This document shows positions 1 to 6,085 of a stretch of 9,752 bases of DNA, one piece after another. The position numbers and the translations under genes are program-made. Each line of letters begins with the position of its first letter. Positions within the stretch are counted from its first letter, which is position 1. The notes beneath the pieces are model-generated. The model saw only the letters and a program-made list of their open reading frames with translations. It was not told where the DNA came from and did no database searches. The DNA is from an uncultured Eubacteriales bacterium. GTDB taxonomy: Bacteria > Bacillota > Clostridia > Monoglobales > Monoglobaceae. The stretch covers positions 1-9,752 of the forward strand of contig CAJKNM010000061.1 in the NCBI GenBank assembly GCA_905201285.1. Reading direction: 5' to 3'.

Positions 1-790
1 TCCTACCTATCCCCACAAGCTCGGTAATCGAGCCGCTTATCAGCGTCGATATATTTGACACAGCTATTTGATAGCCAATCAAAATCAAAATATCAGCCAA
101 AACCGCTCCCGCCGTTCCAAGCACAAGTCCTTGAACAACAAACGGCCCGATTATAAACGTCTCGGATGCTCCGACTATTCTCATTATTCCTATCTCATTT
201 TCAAATGATGACATTCCAAGTCTTATAGTATTATATACAATAAATACGGCAAGAATGACAAGTACCGCCATTATCCATATACCTATGTTTCTGACGGCGC
301 GGGTCGCCGTATCAATACCTCCGATTATATCCTTGCTTCTGATAACCTCATCAACACCGTCTACATCTTCCGCCGCCTTGCTGATTCCGTCACTCTCTGT
401 TAAGTCATTAACCGTTATTATAAACGAATCCCTAAGCGGATTTTCGCCGTCTTTAAATACATAGCCATCGTCACCGTACACCTCACGGCTCACCTTTTCC
501 AACCTGTCCTCTCTCGAATAAAAACTGACCGATTTAACCCCCGGAATTCTTTTTAGCTCACCCTCAATATCGCTGATTGAACGCTCGCTTTCGCTGTTTA
601 TATACACATTTATTTCGTAGCTGCTTCCTATACGCTGCATAAACTCATTAATGTTGATTCCAACCGCGGCGAAAAGCCCGATTAAGGCAAGCGCCGCGGC
701 AACTATGCAGATTGAAGCCGCACTCATAAGCTTGTGAGACACAATATTTAAAAACCCCTGCTTAATAAAATACGCTGCCTTGTTATTCAC
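1..790 (-). CDS. ftsX: Cell division / wall-hydrolase ABC transporter membrane subunit FtsX (partial, C-terminus outside window)
   Basis: FtsX is the membrane half of the FtsEX complex. It transmits ATP hydrolysis by FtsE across the membrane to activate peptidoglycan hydrolases, in Bacillus the CwlO type. From the GTG at 790-788 I read 263 uninterrupted codons to the window edge. A membrane segment lies near residues 24-45, followed by an extracytoplasmic domain at about 48-165. A second segment is near 169-187 and a third near 213-240. After the second segment comes the family motif NTIRL...EIGIMRIVGAS at 187-209. FtsX proteins are usually near 300 aa, so about 30-40 residues with the last membrane helix are missing because of the window edge, not a break. 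The GTG overlaps the end of ftsE by 8 nt and has an AGGTGA 8 nt upstream, implying translational coupling. Downstream partner genes are not visible. Confidence 0.93.
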   Translation of the reverse strand, partial: MNNKAAYFIKQGFLNIVSHKLMSAASICIVAAALALIGLFAAVGININEFMQRIGSSYEINVYINSESERSISDIEGELKRIPGVKSVSFYSREDRLEKVSREVYGDDGYVFKDGENPLRDSFIITVNDLTESDGISKAAEDVDGVDEVIRSKDIIGGIDTATRAVRNIGIWIMAVLVILAVFIVYNTIRLGMSSFENEIGIMRIVGASETFIIGPFVVQGLVLGTAGAVLADILILIGYQIAVSNISTLISGSITELVGIGR

Positions 791-1490
791 CGCGTGCTTC
801 ACCTGCCTTTTTTGAATAGAACGCATTGCGTTCATCCCGTATCACTCTGCCTCCTTCAAGCTCAATCACTCTTCTTTTCATACTGTCAACAATGTCACGG
901 GCATGGGTGGCAACAACAACCGTTGTGCCAAGTCTGTTAAACCTTTCAAGAAGCTTCATTATCTCAGCCGATGTTTTGGGGTCAAGGTTCCCGGTTGGTT
1001 CATCAGCAAGAAGAATCGGCGGATTGTTCGCCATTGCGCGTGCCAGAGCAACGCGCTGTTGCTCTCCGCCCGAAAGCTGTCCGGGTTTGGACTCCGCTTT
1101 TTCGCTCAGCCCGACAAGCGAGAGTATCTGAGGAACCATATGCTCGATATTTCGCCGCGGTGTTTCAGTCACCTCTAAGGCAAAGGCCACATTCTCGAAC
1201 ACAGTTTTATACGGAAGAAGCTTATAGTCCTGAAAGACTGTGCCGATTTTGCGCCGAAGATACGCCGTCTTTTTACGGCTGAGCTTTGACACATCCGCCC
1301 CGCCGACAATAACGCTTCCCTCATCTGCCGTCTCACTTTTCAATATCAGCCGTGCAACAGTGGTCTTTCCGGCTCCGGTTTCACCGATTAAAAACACAAA
1401 GTCTCCGCGCGGAATCTCAAAGCTGACATTTTTAAGTGCCGCTTCTGTCGCACCTTTATAAATCTTAGTCACGTTATTAAATGTAATCAT
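783..1490 (-). CDS. ftsE: Cell division ATP-binding protein FtsE
   Basis: FtsE is the cytoplasmic ATPase of the FtsEX complex and works with the adjacent ftsX. The 235-aa product has every ABC landmark: Walker A GETGAGKT at 36-43, Q-loop FQDYKLLP from 86 (Gln87), signature LSGGEQQR at 139-146, Walker B ILLADEP at 159-165, and an H-loop His196 in ATHARD. The stretch KIGTVFQDYKLLP and the NLDP D-loop are typical of FtsE rather than of general exporters. I chose the ATG at 1490-1488 because the product then begins MITFNNV like its homologs and GAGAGGTGA lies just upstream. An in-frame ATG at 1517 would add nine residues that include this ribosome site. The Walker A has Glu-Thr where FtsE usually has Pro-Ser. 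The tail is a few residues longer than the usual 222-230 aa and carries the ftsX start. Confidence 0.96.
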   Translation of the reverse strand: MITFNNVTKIYKGATEAALKNVSFEIPRGDFVFLIGETGAGKTTVARLILKSETADEGSVIVGGADVSKLSRKKTAYLRRKIGTVFQDYKLLPYKTVFENVAFALEVTETPRRNIEHMVPQILSLVGLSEKAESKPGQLSGGEQQRVALARAMANNPPILLADEPTGNLDPKTSAEIMKLLERFNRLGTTVVVATHARDIVDSMKRRVIELEGGRVIRDERNAFYSKKAGEARGE

Positions 1491-1515
1491 ACCTTCACCT
1501 CTCGCCTTCAACTGC

Positions 1516-1563
1516 AAAACGGAGCCTTTAGGGATACAGACACAGCACTCCCATCAAGCTCCG
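1516..1563 (-). terminator. Weak terminator- or attenuator-like hairpin between the PucR-type gene and ftsE
   Basis: In the sense (minus) direction CGGAGC at 1563-1558 pairs with GCTCCG at 1525-1520. An inner GGGA/TCCC pair (1552-1549 with 1534-1531) lies inside, and the hairpin is followed by four T at 1519-1516. The stem is interrupted and the T run short, so it could be a partial terminator, an attenuator tuning ftsEX relative to the regulator, or a processing hairpin. Confidence 0.35.
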
Positions 1564-1584
1564 CTAAAATATAGGTTCGGAATT

Positions 1585-2670
1585 TTAAATTCTGGTAGGT
1601 TCAGAAGTAAGATACTTATTAACCATCATAGCCACCTTGAATATAATGGCATCGTCAAACTCTCTCAAATCAAGTCCGGTCAGCTTTTTAATCTTATCCA
1701 ATCTATAAACCAATGTATTTCTGTGTACAAAAAGCTTCCTTGATGTTTCTGAAACATTCAGGTTATTCTCAAAAAACTTCTGAATGGTATAAATCGTTTC
1801 ACTGTCGAGAACGTTGATTGACTCCTTTTTGAAAACCTCGTTTAAGAATAGTTCACACAAGGTCGTCGGAAGCTGATAAATCAGCCTTCCTATACCCAGG
1901 TTGTCATAGCTGATAACGCTCTTTTCGGTGTCAAATACCTTTCCGACTTCAAGCGCAATCCTCGCCTCACGATAAGCCTGTCCGAGTTCCTGAATGGTGT
2001 CGACAACCGTTGAAACACCGACCGATACTGTTATCATTTCCTCTGCGCTCAGCGTATCAAAGATGTTTTGAGCAAGCTGAAGTGATTTTTCCTTTACGTT
2101 GTCCTCGCCGAATTCTTTAATAACAACCAAATCGTGATCATCAATTCTTATAACAAAATCCTTCTTCTTATCGGGGAAGAGACTCTGAAGAATATCCATA
2201 GCAGTATTCTCGGCTGAATTTGCTATTCTGATAAGATACACTACACGCTTCGCTTCAACAGTAAGGTGCAGCTCTCTCGTTCTGAATAATACGTCACCGA
2301 GCAAAATATTATCCATAATAATATTTTTAACAAAACTGTTTCTGTCATATTTCTCGTCATAATACTGTTTAAGTGTAAGAAAGTGAACGCCCATAAGCGC
2401 ACAGGCATTAGCGGCAATCTCATCATCACCCTCACAGAACACAAGATACTCCATTTTATTGAAGGTCTCTATCTTTTTATAGCTGTATCCGCCGATACAT
2501 TTAGTCTCGCCCGAAGAATCAAAAACCGTAAAAATATTGTCCACAGTATTTCCGATACGGAACTCATCACTGCAGGCAATCACTGTTTCCGAATCATCAA
2601 TAACACCCATTACACGCTTTATATCCTTTTTAAGCTGTGTAAGTGTATTTTGAAACAATCTGTTTTGCAT
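1585..2670 (-). CDS. PucR/CdaR-family helix-turn-helix transcriptional regulator
   Basis: This 361-aa protein is a probable DNA-binding regulator. The C-terminal part, about residues 293-352, matches the PucR-type helix-turn-helix: after NNLNVSETSRKLFVHRNTL comes VYRLDKIKKLTGLD and a final helix. The middle, about 140-250, with ITVSVGVSTVVDTIQELG and YREARIALEVGK, fits the degenerate GGDEF-like domain of CdaR/PucR regulators. The first 110 residues look like a small ligand-sensing domain that I cannot assign. There is no signal peptide or membrane segment. The start is secure: GGAGGTG lies 5 nt before the ATG, and a good promoter lies further upstream. It precedes ftsE on the same strand with a 94-nt gap, so it may be co-transcribed with ftsEX. 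Family members sense sugar diacids, purine catabolites or other small molecules; the ligand here is unknown, so no symbol is given. Confidence 0.88.
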   Translation of the reverse strand: MQNRLFQNTLTQLKKDIKRVMGVIDDSETVIACSDEFRIGNTVDNIFTVFDSSGETKCIGGYSYKKIETFNKMEYLVFCEGDDEIAANACALMGVHFLTLKQYYDEKYDRNSFVKNIIMDNILLGDVLFRTRELHLTVEAKRVVYLIRIANSAENTAMDILQSLFPDKKKDFVIRIDDHDLVVIKEFGEDNVKEKSLQLAQNIFDTLSAEEMITVSVGVSTVVDTIQELGQAYREARIALEVGKVFDTEKSVISYDNLGIGRLIYQLPTTLCELFLNEVFKKESINVLDSETIYTIQKFFENNLNVSETSRKLFVHRNTLVYRLDKIKKLTGLDLREFDDAIIFKVAMMVNKYLTSEPTRI

Positions 2671-2723
2671 AACTGCACCTCCAAAATATCTTATAAACCA
2701 ACATAATATTTTTATACTTTTCT

Positions 2724-2752
2724 ATTATAACTCTAAACTTTCAGAATTGCAA
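2724..2752 (-). promoter_or_regulatory. Sigma-A promoter for the PucR-type regulator
   Basis: Reading the minus strand, TTGCAA (2752-2747) is followed by a 17-nt spacer and a perfect TATAAT (2729-2724). An A-rich stretch lies upstream of the -35 box. Transcription would start near 2717, giving a leader of about 47 nt. Confidence 0.75.
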
Positions 2753-2753
2753 G

Positions 2754-2770
2754 AATTTTTGTTAAAAATT
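2754..2770. promoter_or_regulatory. AT-rich inverted repeat between two divergent promoters
   Basis: AATTTTT and AAAAATT form a perfect 7-bp inverted repeat around a 3-nt centre. It abuts the -35 box of the regulator promoter and lies 26 bp before the -35 box of the apgM promoter. It could be an operator, possibly for autoregulation, or simply A-tracts acting as UP elements. Confidence 0.3.
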
Positions 2771-2796
2771 AATAAAAAAGACATAAAATATCTGCC

Positions 2797-2825
2797 TTGA
2801 CAGCAATATAGAGTTCGGTTATAAT
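2797..2825 (+). promoter_or_regulatory. Perfect-consensus sigma-A promoter for the ApgM-type gene
   Basis: TTGACA at 2797-2802, exactly 17 nt of spacer, then TATAAT at 2820-2825: a full match to the sigma-70/sigma-A consensus, with A/T-rich sequence upstream. Transcription should begin around 2832, giving a leader of about 73 nt before the chosen start codon. Expression is predicted to be strong. Confidence 0.88.
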
Positions 2826-2904
2826 ATAAATTGTGAATATTTTGTCTTTATTGCGGAATTTTCGCCCATATCACCAGCTTATTTTCAGAAAGGATGTTAT
2901 TCAT

Positions 2905-4110
2905 ATGAAATATATAGTTATACTGACAGACGGTGCCGCAGACACCCCTGTTGCCGAGCTTAACGGAATGACTCCGTTTGAGGCGGCTAAAAAACCTCAT
3001 ATCGACGCTCTTGCGGCAAAGGGCGAGGTCGGGATGGTTACAACTGTGCCGGAGGGTTTCCCTCCGGGAAGTGATGTTGCTAACCTCGCCGTGTTCGGCT
3101 ATGACCCACAAAAATACTACACCGGCCGTTCTCCGCTTGAAGCTGAATCTATCGGCGTTCCGCTTGAACTGACCGACACAACCTTCCGTGCAAACATTGT
3201 CACACTCTCGGACGACGAAAACTATGAAGATAAAACAATGGTTGACTATAGCTCAGACGAAATCACCACCGAAGAGGCTCACAAGCTTATCGACGCGGTA
3301 AACAAAGAGCTTGCCTGTGATGATTATGAATTCTTCGGCGGAACAAGCTATCGCCACCTTTTGGTATGGCACAACAAAGAAAACAACTTCACCTTAACCC
3401 CTCCGCATGATATTTCCGGCAGGGTTATAGGCGAGTATCTTCCTAAAGACAAGACTCTTCTTAGTCTGATGAAGAAGAGCTATGACATTCTAAAGGACCA
3501 TCCGGTAAACCTCGACAGAATCAAAATGGGTCTCCATCCGGCAAACTCGGTTTGGATTTGGGGAAACGGAACAAAACCGAATCTTGACACCTACGCTGAA
3601 AAATTCGGGCTTTCGGGTACGGTTATCTCCGCCGTTGACCTGATAAAAGGCATAGGTCAGTGTGCAGGGCTTAACGTTGTTGAAATAGACGGTGCAACAG
3701 GAACCGTCAACACTAACTTTGACGGAAAGGCAAAGGCGGCGATTGATGCCCTTAAAGGCGGCGATGACTTTGTGTATATTCACCTTGAAGCGGCGGACGA
3801 AGCGGGGCACAGACACGAAATTGACAATAAGGTCAAGGCGATAGAGCTGATTGACGGGAAAATTGTCGCTCCTGTCCTCGAATATTTAAAAAACAGCGGC
3901 GAGGACTTCAACATCCTGCTTATGCCGGATCACCCGACTCCGCTTAACATTATGACGCATACTTCCGACCCTGTTCCTTATATTCTCTATAAAAGCTGCA
4001 ATGAAATATCCTCGGGCGTTGAGTCTTACACCGAGGCAAACGCCGAAAAAACAGGCGTTGTAACAGAACACGGCTATATGCTTATCAATAAGCTTTTGGA
4101 CAGAATGTAA
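2905..4110 (+). CDS. apgM: 2,3-bisphosphoglycerate-independent phosphoglycerate mutase, ApgM type (possible homoserine kinase subfamily)
   Basis: This 401-aa protein belongs to the archaeal-type cofactor-independent phosphoglycerate mutases of the alkaline phosphatase superfamily, which interconvert 3- and 2-phosphoglycerate in glycolysis. It opens with MKYIVILTDGAAD, where Asp9 should bind metal. The phospho-acceptor serine is probably Ser56 in PPGSDVANLAVFGYDP. The second metal-site cluster is HLEAADEAGHRHE from 293, followed by MPDHPTP from 340 and THTSDPVPY from 351. The start at 2905 matches the family N-terminus and has AAAGGA 10 nt upstream. An in-frame GTG at 2833 falls on the predicted transcription start and is unlikely. 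A bacterial subgroup of this family has been proposed to act as homoserine kinase where thrB is missing. No threonine genes are nearby, so mutase is the default call but not proven. It is probably monocistronic: purA has its own promoter. Confidence 0.9.
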   Translation: MKYIVILTDGAADTPVAELNGMTPFEAAKKPHIDALAAKGEVGMVTTVPEGFPPGSDVANLAVFGYDPQKYYTGRSPLEAESIGVPLELTDTTFRANIVTLSDDENYEDKTMVDYSSDEITTEEAHKLIDAVNKELACDDYEFFGGTSYRHLLVWHNKENNFTLTPPHDISGRVIGEYLPKDKTLLSLMKKSYDILKDHPVNLDRIKMGLHPANSVWIWGNGTKPNLDTYAEKFGLSGTVISAVDLIKGIGQCAGLNVVEIDGATGTVNTNFDGKAKAAIDALKGGDDFVYIHLEAADEAGHRHEIDNKVKAIELIDGKIVAPVLEYLKNSGEDFNILLMPDHPTPLNIMTHTSDPVPYILYKSCNEISSGVESYTEANAEKTGVVTEHGYMLINKLLDRM

Positions 4111-4147
4111 TTTTATTTGAAAAATTTAATCTTTTATCAAAAATCAC

Positions 4148-4176
4148 TTGCAATTTTCAGTGTTTTTTGGTATTAT
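4148..4176 (+). promoter_or_regulatory. Sigma-A promoter for purA
   Basis: TTGCAA at 4148-4153, a 17-nt spacer, and TATTAT at 4171-4176, one mismatch from consensus. Transcription would start near 4183, leaving an unusually long leader of about 130 nt that contains the structured element at 4247-4302. No terminator is evident between apgM and this promoter, so some read-through is possible. Confidence 0.7.
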
Positions 4177-4246
4177 AAAGGTTGTGTCAATAACTATGTC
4201 AAAGTGAGTGTATATTATCTCATCTTCCATAGTTTAAATATAAAAA

Positions 4247-4302
4247 CTCCTCCACCCGTCCGCAGGTTCAGGAGCATATGCAATTCCCTGCGGACAGAAA
4301 GG
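4247..4302 (+). promoter_or_regulatory. Structured purA leader: hairpin or H-type pseudoknot next to the ribosome binding site
   Basis: CTCCT (4247-4251) pairs with AGGAG (4270-4274). Inside it, after a 2x2 internal loop, ACC (4254-4256) pairs with GGT (4265-4267). The loop segment GTCCGCA (4258-4264) is fully complementary to TGCGGAC (4289-4295), which is immediately followed by the ribosome site AGAAAGG (4296-4302). A simple long hairpin is the competing fold: GTCCGCAGG with CCTGCGGAC, 9 perfect bp. The two folds share bases, so switching is possible. The sequence resembles the upp leader at 6016-6075. No T run follows, so it is not a terminator; control of translation is the likelier role. 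Confidence 0.6.
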
Positions 4303-4312
4303 CGAAACAAAT

Positions 4313-5584
4313 ATGCCAACTAAAATTGTTATCGGCGCTCAGTGGGGCGACGAAGGAAAAGGAAAAACAATCGATATTCTCGCAGCAAGCTCTGACGTGG
4401 TTGTCAGAACCTCAGGCGGAAACAACGCAGGTCACACAATAGAAGCCGACGGTGTTACGTATAAGCTTCAGCTCCTTCCCTCCGGAATTCTCAACCCGAG
4501 AACGCTCAATATAATCGGGGTGGGTGTTGTTGTAGACCCGAAGGTTCTTCTGACCGAGATTGACGGTATGGAGGGTCAGGGAATCAGCACGAAAAACCTC
4601 AAAATTGATGCGAGAGCACACGTTATTATGCCTTATCACATTGCTCTTGATGCCCTCTCTGAAAAGGCAAGGGGTGCAGGCGATATAGGAACAACAAAAA
4701 AGGGAATAGGCCCTTGTTATGTTGATAAAACCGAACGCTGTGGAATCCGTATCTGTGATTTGATAAACCCCGATAAGTTCCGCAAGATGGTCTATGACAA
4801 TCTTAAAATCAAAAATAAGATAATCGAGCTTGTCTACGGCGGAGAGCCGTTTGATGCAGAACAGATTATCGAAGAATATTCAAAATACGCAAAGCGGCTT
4901 GCTCCTTATGTTACCGACACCACACCCATTCTCTATGAGGCGGTTAAAAATGACAAGAGGGTGCTTTTTGAAGGTGCACAGGGCATCCTTCTCGATATTG
5001 ACTTCGGCACATATCCTTATGTTACTTCATCACACCCGATTTCGGGCGGAGTATGTGTCGGAAGCGGTATAGGTCCGAATATGATTGATGAATGTATCGG
5101 TGTTTTAAAGGGTTACGTTACCAGAGTCGGAAACGGCCCATTCCCGACCGAGCTCAACGATGAAACCGGTGAGGCAATTCGCCAAAACGGTCACGAATTC
5201 GGGACTGTTACCGGGCGTCCGAGAAGAACCGGCTGGTTTGACGCGGTTATCGCTAAGTACGCTGTCAGAACAAATTCTCTTACCTCTATCGTTCTCAACA
5301 AGATTGACCCGCTCGGCGGAATAGGCAAGATAAAGATTTGTGTTGCTTATGAAAAAGAGGGAAAGGTTATAACCGATTTTCCGCCCACGCTTGAAGAGCT
5401 TGCTAAATGCAAGCCAATTTATGAGGAGCTTGACGGCTGGACAGGGGATATAAGTAATGTAAAAGATTTTTATGAACTTCCTATTGCTGCACAGAACTAT
5501 GTTCACCGCATCGAAGAGCTTTGCGAATGCAGAGTATCCTCTATCGGCGTAGGTCCGGGAAGAGACCAGAATATAAACCTGTAA
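4313..5584 (+). CDS. purA: Adenylosuccinate synthetase
   Basis: PurA joins IMP and aspartate using GTP to make adenylosuccinate, the first committed step from IMP to AMP; it is cytoplasmic and normally a dimer. The 423-aa length is normal (about 425-430). It begins with the GTP loop GAQWGDEGKGK at residues 8-18, including the catalytic Asp13. The catalytic His41 lies in NNAGHTI. Further family blocks are GTTKKGIGPCY, FEGAQGILLDIDFGTYPYVTSS and TVTGRPRRTGWFDAV (IMP site). LNKIDPLGG is the guanine-recognition loop, and the protein ends GVGPGRDQNINL. The ATG at 4313 has AGAAAGG 10 nt upstream and gives the standard N-terminus. It has its own promoter and a structured leader, and is followed 77 nt later by a small gene, then upp, on the same strand, suggesting a nucleotide-supply operon. 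No PurR box was recognised. Confidence 0.97.
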   Translation: MPTKIVIGAQWGDEGKGKTIDILAASSDVVVRTSGGNNAGHTIEADGVTYKLQLLPSGILNPRTLNIIGVGVVVDPKVLLTEIDGMEGQGISTKNLKIDARAHVIMPYHIALDALSEKARGAGDIGTTKKGIGPCYVDKTERCGIRICDLINPDKFRKMVYDNLKIKNKIIELVYGGEPFDAEQIIEEYSKYAKRLAPYVTDTTPILYEAVKNDKRVLFEGAQGILLDIDFGTYPYVTSSHPISGGVCVGSGIGPNMIDECIGVLKGYVTRVGNGPFPTELNDETGEAIRQNGHEFGTVTGRPRRTGWFDAVIAKYAVRTNSLTSIVLNKIDPLGGIGKIKICVAYEKEGKVITDFPPTLEELAKCKPIYEELDGWTGDISNVKDFYELPIAAQNYVHRIEELCECRVSSIGVGPGRDQNINL

Positions 5585-5592
5585 GAATTTTT

Positions 5593-5645
5593 GTGCTTTA
5601 CGCGGCTCACTGTAAGGCACATAACTTAAACGTGAGCCGGAAAGG
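5593..5645 (+). promoter_or_regulatory. H-type pseudoknot in the leader of the 106-aa gene
   Basis: Stem 1 pairs GTGCTTTAC (5593-5601) with GTAAGGCAC (5612-5620): 9 bp with one G-U pair and a 10-nt loop. Within that loop CGGCTCAC (5603-5610) is perfectly complementary to GTGAGCCG (5632-5639). The connecting loops of 1, 1 and 11 nt suit a classical H-type pseudoknot. GAAAGG follows directly at 5640-5645, with a second ribosome site AAGGTGA (5648-5654) 7 nt before the ATG. The element begins 9 nt after the purA stop and no T run follows, so it is not a standard terminator. Role unproven. Confidence 0.6.
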
Positions 5646-5661
5646 AAAAGGTGATTTCATT

Positions 5662-5982
5662 ATGGCTGAAACAAAACCGAAGAAAAGCACCTCCAAAAAA
5701 GCAAAGTCAGAGAATGACTTATTAACCTATAAAGGAAAGCCTCTTTTAAGATGCGGAAACGAAATCTATTACGGCAATCCCGAAGATAAGTATGTTGTCA
5801 TTTTCAGACTTGAAGATAATGATACTCTCGGTGACATCACTGTTTCAAAGAGGGTTATTATCGAACTTAAAACAAATGAGGGCAGCCGTTCTCAGCTTAT
5901 AAGACAGGCTGAACGCGACGGTCTGTACAAGGCTCTTGACCTGGGTGACTTTTGGCTCGAACAGGCTCTTGAAAACGGTTAA
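5662..5982 (+). CDS. Uncharacterised 106-aa protein with lysine-rich N-terminal tail
   Basis: I do not recognise this protein. It starts at the ATG at 5662, with AAGGTGA 7 nt upstream; longer in-frame starts reach back into purA and are unlikely. The first 18 residues are Lys/Ser/Thr-rich (KPKKSTSKKAK) and probably disordered, perhaps contacting nucleic acid or other acidic partners. From about residue 21 it looks like a compact fold: strand-rich LLTYKGKPLLRCGNEIYYG and KYVVIFRLE, then DITVSKRVIIELK, then a helix around 75-90 and a final helix DFWLEQALENG. There is no signal peptide, membrane segment or obvious catalytic motif; the only cysteine is Cys31. Codon use resembles its neighbours and the frame is intact. 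It lies between purA and upp, probably co-transcribed, so a role near nucleotide metabolism is possible but is context inference only. Confidence 0.82.
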   Translation: MAETKPKKSTSKKAKSENDLLTYKGKPLLRCGNEIYYGNPEDKYVVIFRLEDNDTLGDITVSKRVIIELKTNEGSRSQLIRQAERDGLYKALDLGDFWLEQALENG

Positions 5983-5990
5983 ATAATTTG

Positions 5991-6011
5991 GGGCTGCTGA
6001 TATGCAGTCCC
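5991..6011 (+). other. Short hairpin just after the 106-aa gene
   Basis: GGGCTGC (5991-5997) pairs with GCAG and CCC (6004-6007 and 6009-6011), with T6008 bulged and a 6-nt loop. Only three T follow (6012-6014), too few for a convincing intrinsic terminator. It may be a weak attenuator, a processing site, or the first helix of the upp leader RNA. Confidence 0.35.
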
Positions 6012-6015
6012 TTTG

Positions 6016-6075
6016 TATGCCCTCACCTGCCCGCGGTGAGACCCTGCATAAAATATTTTTCTGCGGGCAGAAAGG
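6016..6075 (+). promoter_or_regulatory. Structured upp leader: hairpin or H-type pseudoknot next to the ribosome binding site
   Basis: CTCACC (6022-6027) pairs perfectly with GGTGAG (6035-6040), enclosing TGCCCGC (6028-6034). That whole loop is complementary to GCGGGCA (6063-6069), directly before GAAAGG (6070-6075). An outer TATGC/GCATA pair (6016-6020 with 6046-6050) may brace it. The alternative is a single 10-bp hairpin of CTGCCCGCGG with CTGCGGGCAG (one G-U). CTGCGGGCAGAAAGGC at 6061-6076 matches the purA leader at 4288-4303 in 15 of 16 positions. The one difference is compensated in the partner strand: U-A in purA becomes C-G here. No separate promoter is visible, so the leader is probably part of a purA-upp transcript. 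Confidence 0.6.
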
Positions 6076-6085
6076 CTATGTTAAA

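Noticed and set aside
1572..1602. Direct repeat TAGGTTC flanking the palindrome GAATTTTAAATTC at the end of the PucR-type gene
   Set aside because: Short, partly coding and AT-rich; no sign of an insertion element or attachment site around it.
2833..2904. In-frame GTG extension of the ApgM-type gene by 24 residues
   Set aside because: It falls at the predicted transcription start, has no ribosome site, and the added residues do not belong to the family N-terminus, which begins at MKYIVILTDG.
4258..4295. purA leader inverted repeat as an intrinsic terminator
   Set aside because: The second arm is followed by AGAAAGGC and the purA start, with no T run.
4117..4323. Possible small protein in the purA leader
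   Set aside because: No ribosome site, composition like an AT-rich non-coding stretch, and it spans the purA promoter and structured leader.
5105..5620. 171-aa reading frame antisense to purA
   Set aside because: Shadow of a strongly conserved gene; no ribosome site or recognisable domain.
5521..5661. Longer start for the 106-aa gene inside purA
   Set aside because: The extension is the out-of-frame 3' end of purA and the pseudoknot region; a ribosome site fits the ATG at 5662.
6002..6085. Upstream ATG extending upp by 28 residues
   Set aside because: It would translate through the structured leader and the ribosome site; homologs start near NSKVHEMNHPL, and the ATG at 6086 has a good ribosome site.
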